64,000 nucleotides of DNA, taken from the NCBI RefSeq assembly GCF_000153025.1, contig NZ_CH672429.1, forward strand, positions 1,043,079 to 1,107,078. The letters run 5' to 3'. Source of the stretch: Marinomonas sp. MED121 (GTDB taxonomy: Bacteria; Pseudomonadota; Gammaproteobacteria; Pseudomonadales; Marinomonadaceae). The translations under genes and the position numbers were made by a program. Shown here one piece after another: positions 1 through 8,740 of this stretch; position 1 is the first letter of the stretch; every line of letters starts with the position of its first letter. The notes below the pieces were generated by a model. The model made no database searches. It was not told the origin of the DNA and saw only the letters and a list, made by a program, of their open reading frames with translations.

Positions 1-40
1 AACTAGATGCAGAAATCGCTCAATAATAAATTTCAGACAT

Positions 41-73
41 AAAAAAACCAACTCAAATGAGTTGGTTTTTTTT
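41..73. terminator. Bidirectional rho-independent terminator after tpx
   Basis: An 8-bp perfect stem (CCAACTCA / TGAGTTGG) with a two-base loop is flanked by an A-run on the left and a T-run on the right. It can therefore terminate transcription in either direction. It sits just downstream of the minus-strand tpx stop codon. Confidence 0.8.
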
Positions 74-88
74 GACCAGGAGAAAACC

Positions 89-583
89 TTATAACACAGC
101 AAGCGCCGCATCATAATTTGGTTCATCTGCTGTTTCAGCAACTTGCTCAGTATGAATCACATCGCCTTGTTCATTGATAACAACAAGCGCACGAGATGTC
201 AGAGCGACCAAAGGCCCTGTTTTAAAGTCAACACCATAATCTTCGCCAAAGCTTGAGCGGAAGCTAGATCCAGTATCAACATTATCAATACCTTCAGCCC
301 CACAAAAACGTGCTGCCGCAAAAGGCAAATCTGCAGAAACACAAAGCACAGTAACATCTTTTAAAGATGCCGCCGCTTCATTAAATTTTCGTACAGAGGT
401 TGCACAAGTCGGTGTATCAATCGATGGGAAAATATTTAACACCAATTTTTGACCTTGGTAATCAGCCAAACTGGTCACAGATAAATCTGTTTTTACTAAT
501 TCAAAATCGGGTGCTTTAGCACCGACAGCCGGTAGCTGACCCACTGTTTCAAAAGCATTACCTTTAAGTGTCACGGTAGTCAT
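89..583 (-). CDS. tpx: Thiol peroxidase Tpx (atypical 2-Cys peroxiredoxin)
   Basis: Reduces hydrogen peroxide and alkyl hydroperoxides using thioredoxin, in the periplasm or cytoplasm depending on species; no signal peptide is visible here. The peroxidatic cysteine lies in DTPTCATSVRKFN and the resolving cysteine in ARFCGAEG, the arrangement of the Tpx family. The length (164 aa) matches the family. The frame stays open to a TTG at 604, but the ATG at 583 is preceded by AAGGATAG at good spacing and gives the usual N-terminus (MTTVTLKGNAF), so it is the chosen start. The gene lies 21 nt downstream of the cold-shock-domain gene on the same strand, so the two may be co-transcribed. Confidence 0.93.
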   Translation of the reverse strand: MTTVTLKGNAFETVGQLPAVGAKAPDFELVKTDLSVTSLADYQGQKLVLNIFPSIDTPTCATSVRKFNEAAASLKDVTVLCVSADLPFAAARFCGAEGIDNVDTGSSFRSSFGEDYGVDFKTGPLVALTSRALVVINEQGDVIHTEQVAETADEPNYDAALAVL

Positions 584-604
584 AAATCTATCCTTAAATC
601 TCAA

Positions 605-1081
605 TTAGCCATTACGTAAAATGGATACGTTTTCAGCCTGCTTACCTTTCTCGCCTTCAGTCACATAAAAACGAACTTGCTGACCTTCTATTAAGAAACG
701 ACGACCACGACCACGAATAGCACGGTAATGAACAAATACATCTTCACCGTTATCACGAGTTAAAAAACCAAAACCTTTAGAAGAGTTAAACCATTTTACA
801 GTTCCTTCTTCACGGTCATCATCCTCGTCCTCATCCTCGTCAGAAGAGGCACCTTTTGACACCTTTGTTTCGCCACCCAATACAGCACCTAGGTAAGATG
901 CAACAAATACAAAGGCAAAATAAACAAGGAAGTTATTACCTAACTCTTCCTTTAAAACAGCAGCCATAAGTAATGGCATAACCAAAGCAATAATGATACT
1001 TGCAATAAAAGCACGTAATGAAAAGATTGAAGCGCCAGCAGTAGCACTGCTTGATACTTCATTATCCTGATTATTATTCAT
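605..1081 (-). CDS. Membrane-anchored cold-shock-domain protein
   Basis: The 158-aa protein has two hydrophobic segments (about residues 22-45 and 50-70), an acidic DEDEDEDD linker, and a C-terminal cold shock domain. RNP1-like KGFGFL and RNP2-like DVFVHY motifs are visible, as is the domain-opening GTVKWFN. CspA-type domains bind single-stranded RNA or DNA; here the domain would be tethered to the cytoplasmic face of the inner membrane, which is inferred from topology. Fusions of this kind are known in marine gammaproteobacteria but their role is not established. The gene lies upstream of tpx on the same strand. Confidence 0.8.
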   Translation of the reverse strand: MNNNQDNEVSSSATAGASIFSLRAFIASIIIALVMPLLMAAVLKEELGNNFLVYFAFVFVASYLGAVLGGETKVSKGASSDEDEDEDDDREEGTVKWFNSSKGFGFLTRDNGEDVFVHYRAIRGRGRRFLIEGQQVRFYVTEGEKGKQAENVSILRNG

Positions 1082-1344
1082 AAAATTTCTCTTTTAACAG
1101 TGATATGAAAAAGCCACTTTATCCAACATTAATAAGGCTGGCATCAATGGGAAAATAAAAAATACAACTTGCGATACAAAGCACCCATGATTGCCATTTA
1201 GATTCCAAGCATAACCCCCTATAATAGCGGGATCGGCTTTTGCTAAAGAAATGGAAATGCTGTCTCTTAAACAAACTCTCGTTTAGGGTCAGCACGGCAA
1301 ACTCAAGAGCTCAACCTCATAAGATTAACATACAGATGGTACGA

Positions 1345-1560
1345 ATGAACACTACAGAAATCAACGAGCGCATCAATGACTTAGAATTCAAAGTACTGTA
1401 TCAGGAAGATACAATAGAAAGCTTAAATCAGGTAATTTCTCAGCAACAAAAAGATTTGCTTTTAATTCAAGAAAAAATGCAATTATTAAGCAAAATTGTT
1501 GAGTCATACCGAAGTCAGCAAGGCATTAACTCAGAAAATGAAGTGCCTCCTCACTACTAA
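1345..1560 (+). CDS. slyX: SlyX family protein
   Basis: Small coiled-coil protein of about 71 residues with regular hydrophobic spacing across residues 5-50 and the C-terminal PPHY signature of SlyX. The family has no firmly established function; in E. coli slyX lies beside slyD. The frame is open further upstream to 1240. The ATG at 1345 (MNTTEINERI) gives the family length, and an ATG at 1336 is the alternative; neither has a strong ribosome site. The gene is convergent with rsmJ, whose stop is 6 nt away. Confidence 0.75.
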   Translation: MNTTEINERINDLEFKVLYQEDTIESLNQVISQQQKDLLLIQEKMQLLSKIVESYRSQQGINSENEVPPHY

Positions 1561-1566
1561 AACAAC

Positions 1567-2352
1567 TTAATCTTGAGGATCATCCAAAGACTTCAGCACA
1601 TACACATCAAAGCGTCCTGATTTTCCATCTAACTGATAGGTTGGATTTTGCTGATTAAGATAAGGAGCGCCCTTTGGCCTTTTTACAACAACACGGTATT
1701 TGGCATTTGCTAACGCAATAGGCAATAAAGCATCGGCATCCACATCATGACCAATTAAATCACGAAAAAACGCCATTTCTTTTTTAGCCGCGGCTGATTT
1801 TTCTGTATGGGGATACATAGGATCAAGGTAAATTACGTCTGCCGCTTCACCCTCATAATCAGCTAGCGTATTCGTCGCTAGCGTCATACGCATCATAATA
1901 TCATCCACTTCTTCATGATAACGAGCAGCCGTTAAACCAGACTCAAGCAAGGCTCTGACAAAGGGAACTCGCTCAAATAAAGTAACCTTGCAACCTAAAG
2001 TTGCTAATACAAACGCATCTCGCCCTAAACCAGCCGTCGCATCAAACACACGTATTGAAGCGCGTTTATTAAGCCCTACCGCTTTTGCTATATCCTGCCC
2101 TTTACCACCACCAAATTTGCGCCTATGAGCCACCGCCCCAGTGGTAAAATCAACTTTAACTGGCGCAGGAGCTCCCTTACCCGTTTTCGCTATCGCAAGA
2201 TGATCAGACACCATCAAAAGATAATCAAACTGAGTCACAAATTTCAGAGGTGATTTTAAGGCAAAGAAAGAGAGATTGAGGCGCGCAGCTAACTTTTTTG
2301 CCTCTTCATTATAAAAAGGCTCGAGAGCACACACGGCAAGGGAATGGGTCAT
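1567..2352 (-). CDS. rsmJ: 16S rRNA (guanine-1516-N2)-methyltransferase RsmJ
   Basis: Methylates G1516 in helix 45 of 16S rRNA using S-adenosylmethionine. The 261-aa protein shows the SAM-binding motif [15 protein letters not shown] near residue 104 and the catalytic-site motif YLDPMYPH near residue 175, both characteristic of RsmJ (YhiQ). The N-terminal region [10 protein letters not shown] is also family-like. A small unrecognised gene follows 24 nt upstream on the same strand. Confidence 0.92.
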   Translation of the reverse strand: MTHSLAVCALEPFYNEEAKKLAARLNLSFFALKSPLKFVTQFDYLLMVSDHLAIAKTGKGAPAPVKVDFTTGAVAHRRKFGGGKGQDIAKAVGLNKRASIRVFDATAGLGRDAFVLATLGCKVTLFERVPFVRALLESGLTAARYHEEVDDIMMRMTLATNTLADYEGEAADVIYLDPMYPHTEKSAAAKKEMAFFRDLIGHDVDADALLPIALANAKYRVVVKRPKGAPYLNQQNPTYQLDGKSGRFDVYVLKSLDDPQD

Positions 2353-2376
2353 ATCAACTTACTAATAGATCAAAGA

Positions 2377-2661
2377 TTAAGCGAAGGTATCAACGCCAAT
2401 TAAATAATTTTTAGGATTATCAGCCGCAAGGGATTGAGTCGCCTGATAACTGGCAATCGCTTCTTGTACGGCCTTATCTAGACCTTCAACTTTACTAAAA
2501 CGAGCACCTTGTGCCTGTTGGGCTTGTTCAAAACTGGCAATAGGACTTGCAGGTAAGGAAAACTCTGGTGCACTTTTAGTATCAGCCACCACAGGCAAAG
2601 ACGGCTTGATCCTCGATTGCCCTGATTCTGAAACAACAGGAAAACGCGTATTAATTTGCAT
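2377..2661 (-). CDS. Small hypothetical protein
   Basis: A 94-aa protein without signal peptide or membrane segment. It is rich in Ser, Ala, Pro and Gln, with a proline-rich N-terminal half and an Ala/Gln-rich helical stretch (residues 44-80) ending in NYLIGVDTFA. I do not recognise a family. It sits between uppP and rsmJ on the same strand with short gaps, so it is probably transcribed with them. The start at ATG 2661 is the only reasonable one. Confidence 0.6.
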   Translation of the reverse strand: MQINTRFPVVSESGQSRIKPSLPVVADTKSAPEFSLPASPIASFEQAQQAQGARFSKVEGLDKAVQEAIASYQATQSLAADNPKNYLIGVDTFA

Positions 2662-2693
2662 AAAATCTGTTACCTCACCTCAATCAAATAGCA

Positions 2694-3497
2694 TTAGCCT
2701 GCATAAACAAGAGCAAGTAGTACTCCACCCAATATTAGACGATATATTAAGAAAGGCGTAAAACCAATATTGTTCAGCCATTTTAGGAAGAAATAAATGC
2801 AAAAATAAGCACTTAGGGCAGATAAAGTCACACCAGAGACAATCGCCCCCCACTCAACACTCACATCACTTGTTAATAATTGAAGGAATTTATAAGCACC
2901 AGCAAGGCTAATAAGCGGAATAGAAAGCAGAAAAGAAAAGCGTGCAGAGGCTTCACGATTAAAACCAAACGCCCTTGCGGCCGTCATAGTTATACCTGAG
3001 CGGGATGTCCCTGGAATCAAAGCAATTGCCTGAGCAACACCTATCATCAAACTTGTGCGCCAAGTCAATTGGTACTCATCTTTGCTAACACCACCAAACT
3101 TATCAGCTAGCCATAACAGCACACCAAAACCGATCGTAGTGTAAGCAATTACCTCTATTGACCTGAGATACTCTTCAATAAAGTCATTAAAAATAAGACC
3201 CGCTAATCCGGCAGGAATAGTACCAATAATCAAATACCAACCTAACTTACTTTGTGCAGTCGACCCTTTACCAGCAAGTGAGGCAAACCAATCACCAACC
3301 ACTTGCACGATATCTTTATAAAAATAGGTCACAACAGCAATCAAGGTACCCACATGAACAGCCACATCAAAAGCCAGACCTTGATCAGACCAATTGAGCA
3401 CCTGTGCAGGTAGAATAAGGTGGGCAGAGCTAGAAATAGGCAGAAACTCCGTTAACCCTTGAATCAGGGCTAGGAAGAGTATTTGATACCAAAACAT
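2694..3497 (-). CDS. uppP: Undecaprenyl-diphosphatase UppP/BacA
   Basis: Integral membrane phosphatase that regenerates undecaprenyl phosphate for cell wall and glycan synthesis; overexpression gives bacitracin resistance in E. coli. The 267-aa length is typical. The sequence shows the N-terminal QGLTEFLPISSSAHL motif with the catalytic glutamates and the second conserved motif IPGTSRSGITMTAAR with its key arginine. About eight hydrophobic segments are visible. It is separated from tsaB by 4 nt, so translation is probably coupled. Confidence 0.95.
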   Translation of the reverse strand: MFWYQILFLALIQGLTEFLPISSSAHLILPAQVLNWSDQGLAFDVAVHVGTLIAVVTYFYKDIVQVVGDWFASLAGKGSTAQSKLGWYLIIGTIPAGLAGLIFNDFIEEYLRSIEVIAYTTIGFGVLLWLADKFGGVSKDEYQLTWRTSLMIGVAQAIALIPGTSRSGITMTAARAFGFNREASARFSFLLSIPLISLAGAYKFLQLLTSDVSVEWGAIVSGVTLSALSAYFCIYFFLKWLNNIGFTPFLIYRLILGGVLLALVYAG

Positions 3498-3501
3498 TAA
3501 A

Positions 3502-4209
3502 CTATCGTTTCCCTACTTTAAGCGGCTGCTTTTCCCAAGATATTTCATCTCTTAGATAAGTCGGTACAGCCTCATGAGCTGCAACTGTTTCACCTGAAAG
3601 CCAAGCAAACTCTGCTAACTGTGCAATGCAAGACGCCTTAGGCGCCGCATCCAACATGAGATGCTTAGGTGCACAAGGTAGACTAGACTCAAGTTCATTC
3701 TGATAGCACCAACCCGACCCAATGCCTTGATAGACTTGCTCCAGGTTAGCCAACTCATTTGGCTTAACGACGGTTTCCGCTAGGGTCGTGCTTATCACTA
3801 GCTGCTTATCTTGGGTGGTAATATGATAGCCGCCAAGATAAACCTCACCCATGCGTGCATCCAACGCAGCCAACCAAGAAGCCTCACCGGTTTGGTTAAA
3901 ACCATCAAGCGCCAAAGCGGCCAATGTTGATACCGGAATAACAGGAAGATCAGCACCGTAGGCTAGCCCTTGCACTATACCTGCTGCAATACGCAAGCCA
4001 GTAAAAGAGCCAGGTCCACGGCCAAATGCAATGGCATCAAGATCAGATAAATTGAGCTCCGCTTGGGTGAGCATTTGCTCAACCATAGGCAGAATTAACT
4101 CATTATGTTTACGTGGTGCAAGACGAAAATCTTCCATCATCACACCATCAACCAGCAATGCTACTGAGCATGCTGGTGTAGATGTATCTAAGGCTAAAAT
4201 GGCACTCAT
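3502..4209 (-). CDS. tsaB: tRNA t6A biosynthesis protein TsaB
   Basis: TsaB is the inactive ASKHA-fold partner of TsaD in the complex that makes N6-threonylcarbamoyladenosine at tRNA position 37. The 235-aa sequence begins with ILALDTSTPACSVALL and contains the GRGPGSFTGLRIAAG motif near residue 64, typical of TsaB (YeaZ). It lies between adk (6 nt) and uppP (4 nt), an apparent operon. Confidence 0.94.
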   Translation of the reverse strand: MSAILALDTSTPACSVALLVDGVMMEDFRLAPRKHNELILPMVEQMLTQAELNLSDLDAIAFGRGPGSFTGLRIAAGIVQGLAYGADLPVIPVSTLAALALDGFNQTGEASWLAALDARMGEVYLGGYHITTQDKQLVISTTLAETVVKPNELANLEQVYQGIGSGWCYQNELESSLPCAPKHLMLDAAPKASCIAQLAEFAWLSGETVAAHEAVPTYLRDEISWEKQPLKVGKR

Positions 4210-4215
4210 GAAATA

Positions 4216-4881
<666 letters not shown>

Positions 4882-5126
4882 CTATATAAATAAATAACTT
4901 TAAAAAAACGAAAATAGTTCGACGTGAAGCGGTCTTACAGGCAGAGAAAAATCTGGCTCAAGAATTTACCTTGCCACTTTTTGAGTCATAAAAAATAAAA
5001 CGGCCGCCAAGGATACCCAAGCAAGCATTCAATATGCAAATTAACTGACGATATAATTGTTATCAGGATCCGAATTGATCGCTTTTAAACAAATTATTGG
5101 CATATTTCACTGCTTTTAAGGCTTAA

Positions 5127-5159
5127 AAAGTGAAAAGCCCGTTCATGACTTTTCACTTT
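5127..5159 (-). terminator. Terminator downstream of ppc
   Basis: An 11-bp inverted repeat (AAAGTGAAAAG / CTTTTCACTTT) with an 11-base loop lies about 20 bp beyond the ppc stop. On the minus strand it is followed by a T-rich stretch. Between it and adk (4873-5126) I see no gene. Confidence 0.65.
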
Positions 5160-5179
5160 CCAACTTGACGCCCTACAGT

Positions 5180-7810
5180 TTAACCCGTGTTTTGCATCCC
5201 ACTTGCAATACCAGCCATGGTTATCATAAGCGCTTTACTGACTTTTTTGTTATCAGACGTTTGTCTACTACGGTAAAGTAATTCCGCCTGCAAATAGTGT
5301 AACGGATCAATATAGGGATTTCGGACATCAATTGACTGACGTATGGTTTGATTATCTGCAATCAAACGCTCTTGTTCTTTCAGTTCAATGATAAGGGAAC
5401 TTACCTTTTGTAGTTTGTTACGTAGCAACCTACCTAACGGTTTAAGCTCTTCTGGCACTAAACGTTTTTCATAATACTCAGCAATTTCAGGTTCGGCTTT
5501 CGCCAATACCATATCGAGCATATCCAAATAAGCAGAGAAGAAAGGCCATTCTTCACGCATTTGTCTTAGTTTTTCAAGGTGACCTGAATCTACAGCTTGT
5601 TGCAATGCACTTTCAGCACCCAACCAAGCAGGCAACATCAAGCGAATCTGCATCCAAGCGAATATCCAAGGAATGGCACGCAAGCTTTCAACACCCCCAT
5701 CACTTTTACGACGAGCAGGACGAGAACCTAAAGGCAACTCAGCTAACTCTTGCTCTGGCGTAATAGCCCTAAAATAAGGCACAAAGTCTTGATGGCCGCG
5801 CACAATACTACGGTATTGATTCATGCCAATTTCAGCCATTTCGTCCATTACTGCACGCCACTCTTCTTTTGGCGCTTGCGCTGGCATTAGAGTCGCTTCA
5901 AGCACAGCGGAGCAATAAAGCTCTAAAGAGCGTACCGCAATATCAGGAATACCAAATTTAAAGCGAATCATCTCACCTTGCTCAGTGACCCGAATAGAGC
6001 CGTTTACCGAACCCGGTGGTTGCGACAGGATAGCCACATGAGCAGGGCCGCCACCACGACCGACTGTACCACCACGACCATGAAACAAGGTTAAGCGCAC
6101 ACCATGCTTTTTACATAAATCGGTTAACGCTTCTTGAGCTCGATATTGGCCCCAAGTTGCCGCTATTTGACCAGCATCTTTAGCGGAATCAGAATAACCT
6201 ATCATCACCTCTTGTTGCCCATCAATATAGGCTTTATACCAAGGCATTGAGAATAACTGCTCTATGGTAGGCTGCGCATTATCAAGGTCTGCTAAGGTTT
6301 CAAATAGCGGAACGATCCGCATTTTATGATCCACACCACTTTCTTGTAATAGCAGAGCAACAGCTAAAACATCAGAAGGCGCGCTGGCCATAGAAATCAC
6401 ATAAGAGCCAAATGAACTGGCATCACCATCTGCAATCATGGCAAAGGTGTCTAATACCTCTTTGACCTCATCTGTGGTTTTCCAATCACGGGGCAACAAG
6501 GGGCGTTTTGAATTTAATTCAGTGAGAAGAAATGCCTGCCTTGAAGCTTCATCCCATTCAGCATAATCACCCACCCCATAAAAGCGAGTGATTGCCGATA
6601 GCGCATCAATATGACGTGACGCATCCTGTCTTACATCTAACTTAACTAAACTCAGGCCAAAGGTTGCTGCACAGCGAATTAAGTCGAGCAAACGGCCATT
6701 CGCGATAACCTTCATGCCACAATCAATCAAAGACTGATGGCATAAAACCAAATCATCATGAAGCTGCTGACTGTCTAAAAGAATCCCTTCTCGGCTAACC
6801 GATTCACCTTTAATACTCGCTTGAGCCCAATGACGCGTAGCTATCAAGCGGTTTTCAAGATTTCGTAAAATTTCACGGTAAGGCTGGGTACTTTCGCCCA
6901 CTCTATCCCGTAGCGCTTGGTTGCACTCAGACATGGAGAACTCAGACCTAAGTACATTCAAATCTTTAATATACAGATCTGCCGCCATCCAACGCGCTAA
7001 CAAACTTACTTCTCGCGTCACCTTAGCGGTTACATTAGGGTTACCGTCTCTATCGCCGCCCATCCAGGTCGCAAATTTTACGGGAGCAAGCTCCATGGGC
7101 AATAAAGAATCATTAAGGTGTTTACTAAATTGCTGTTCTAATTGTCGGTAAAAGCGTGGAATAGCTTGCCACAGTGATTGTTCAATAACCGCAAAGCCCC
7201 ATTTAGCTTCATCAACTGGCGTAGGTCTTTGGTCACGAATTTCATCCGTATGCCAAGCTTGCGTAATAATTTCACTTAAACGACGAACATGAATATCTTC
7301 TTCTAAAGGTAAAATATTATCTTTATCAAGCGCTTCAAGTTCTGAGGAAATATTGTCGTATTTTTGGATTAAAGAACGACGAACCACTTCTGTTGGATGG
7401 GCAGTCAGCACGAGTTCGATCGATTGTTCTTTTAAGGTTGAGAGTATGGATTCACGACTGTGGCCTTTGTCATGCAAGCGGGCTAATAAATCTCCCACTG
7501 GATTTTGATACACCCCCAAGCTTTCATTGGTTCGACGTCTGTGCACCCTATGATATTGCTCAGCAATATTAGATAAGTTGAGAAATTGGTTAAAAGCACG
7601 AGCAACAGGCACAATTTCATCGTCATTGAGCGCTTCTAGCGCCTCAATCAAGGGGCCTGAATCACCAGCCTGTCGGCCTTCTTTTGACAATCTACGAATG
7701 TCTTCAACTTGATTTAACAAGTCTTCTCCTAAATGATTGATCATGGTTTCCCCTAAACAATCACCTAATAATCTTACATTCTCTCGCAACGAAGCCTGTC
7801 GATCACTCAC
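5180..7810 (-). CDS. ppc: Phosphoenolpyruvate carboxylase
   Basis: Anaplerotic enzyme forming oxaloacetate from PEP and bicarbonate. The 876-aa length is normal for bacterial PEPC. Both signatures are visible: VLTAHPTEVVRRSLIQKY with the catalytic histidine (near residue 138), and FHGRGGTVGRGGGPAH near 577 followed by the glycine loop of the C-terminal half. The sequence ends in QNTG, the conserved C-terminal tail that enters the active site. It is a stand-alone gene with its own terminator. Confidence 0.97.
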   Translation of the reverse strand: MSDRQASLRENVRLLGDCLGETMINHLGEDLLNQVEDIRRLSKEGRQAGDSGPLIEALEALNDDEIVPVARAFNQFLNLSNIAEQYHRVHRRRTNESLGVYQNPVGDLLARLHDKGHSRESILSTLKEQSIELVLTAHPTEVVRRSLIQKYDNISSELEALDKDNILPLEEDIHVRRLSEIITQAWHTDEIRDQRPTPVDEAKWGFAVIEQSLWQAIPRFYRQLEQQFSKHLNDSLLPMELAPVKFATWMGGDRDGNPNVTAKVTREVSLLARWMAADLYIKDLNVLRSEFSMSECNQALRDRVGESTQPYREILRNLENRLIATRHWAQASIKGESVSREGILLDSQQLHDDLVLCHQSLIDCGMKVIANGRLLDLIRCAATFGLSLVKLDVRQDASRHIDALSAITRFYGVGDYAEWDEASRQAFLLTELNSKRPLLPRDWKTTDEVKEVLDTFAMIADGDASSFGSYVISMASAPSDVLAVALLLQESGVDHKMRIVPLFETLADLDNAQPTIEQLFSMPWYKAYIDGQQEVMIGYSDSAKDAGQIAATWGQYRAQEALTDLCKKHGVRLTLFHGRGGTVGRGGGPAHVAILSQPPGSVNGSIRVTEQGEMIRFKFGIPDIAVRSLELYCSAVLEATLMPAQAPKEEWRAVMDEMAEIGMNQYRSIVRGHQDFVPYFRAITPEQELAELPLGSRPARRKSDGGVESLRAIPWIFAWMQIRLMLPAWLGAESALQQAVDSGHLEKLRQMREEWPFFSAYLDMLDMVLAKAEPEIAEYYEKRLVPEELKPLGRLLRNKLQKVSSLIIELKEQERLIADNQTIRQSIDVRNPYIDPLHYLQAELLYRSRQTSDNKKVSKALMITMAGIASGMQNTG

Positions 7811-7924
7811 CTAATAACCTCCCATCAATCTATGCTGTACTGAGCTTAAATACCATCAGCATCAGATTTTCAACAACTTTCCAAATGATAAGTAGCTTAC
7901 ATATCTACCTATCAATTTTGACTT

Positions 7925-8740
7925 TTATAAGCCTTCTGATTTAGCTTGATCCCAAAACTTATCAAGCGTTTCTAGGTCACAATCGTCTAATTTTTTTCCC
8001 TGCTCTTGCAGTAGACTTTCGATTCTAGCAAATCGCCGACAAAATTTCTGGTTTGTTAAGCTAACCGCTTGTTCTGGGTCTTGTTTAACATGACGAGCAA
8101 GGTTAGCCATAACAAATAATAAGTCGCCCAACTCTTCTTGGATATGACTATTATCTTGTTCTGTGATGGCGTCTTCTAATTCATCCAGCTCTTCACGAAT
8201 TTTAGCAAACACAGGTTTAACACTGGGCCAGTCAAACCCAACTTTAGCGGCTTTTTTTTGCAGTTTTACTGCTCTTTGCATAGGAGGCATCTTTGCGTGA
8301 ACAGAGTCAAGCAAACCCGTTTTCACATCTTGCCTTTTTAACGCCTTCTCTTGCTGCTTAATGATTTGCCATTGGGCGGCTATTTCATCATCGCTTAATT
8401 GGCTTTGAGTACCAAAACTAGAAAGGCTTCCATCGGGAAAAACATGAGGGTGGCGACGTAACATTTTCGCGGTAATTTCTGAAACCACATCATCAAAATT
8501 GAATTCACCTTGCTCACTGGCAATTTGTGCATGAAACACAACTTGAAACAGCAGGTCTCCCAACTCTTCTTTTAAGTGGTCTGAATCTTTAGATTCAATA
8601 GCATCAACAACTTCATAAGTTTCTTCTGTTAAATAGGGCAAAAGACTTTCATGACTTTGCTTTAAATCCCAAGGACAACCCTTGTCTGGTGCCCTGAGAT
8701 TCGCCATTAATTTAAGTAAGTCCGATAAACTATGACTCAC
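7925..8740 (-). CDS. mazG: Nucleoside triphosphate pyrophosphohydrolase MazG
   Basis: Hydrolyses (d)NTPs to NMP and pyrophosphate, and in E. coli limits (p)ppGpp accumulation. The 271-aa protein carries two MazG repeats: the first with ETYEVVDAIES and KEELGDLLFQVVFHA (residues about 39-73), the second with REELDELEDAI and QEELGDLLFVMANLA. The acidic EExxE...ExxD metal-binding pattern is intact. Its ATG overlaps the relA stop by 4 nt, so the pair is translationally coupled, which fits its link to the stringent response. Confidence 0.95.
   Translation of the reverse strand: MSHSLSDLLKLMANLRAPDKGCPWDLKQSHESLLPYLTEETYEVVDAIESKDSDHLKEELGDLLFQVVFHAQIASEQGEFNFDDVVSEITAKMLRRHPHVFPDGSLSSFGTQSQLSDDEIAAQWQIIKQQEKALKRQDVKTGLLDSVHAKMPPMQRAVKLQKKAAKVGFDWPSVKPVFAKIREELDELEDAITEQDNSHIQEELGDLLFVMANLARHVKQDPEQAVSLTNQKFCRRFARIESLLQEQGKKLDDCDLETLDKFWDQAKSEGL

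Noticed and set aside
584-604. N-terminal extension of Tpx from a TTG
   Set aside because: The ATG at 583 has a strong ribosome site and the family's usual N-terminus.
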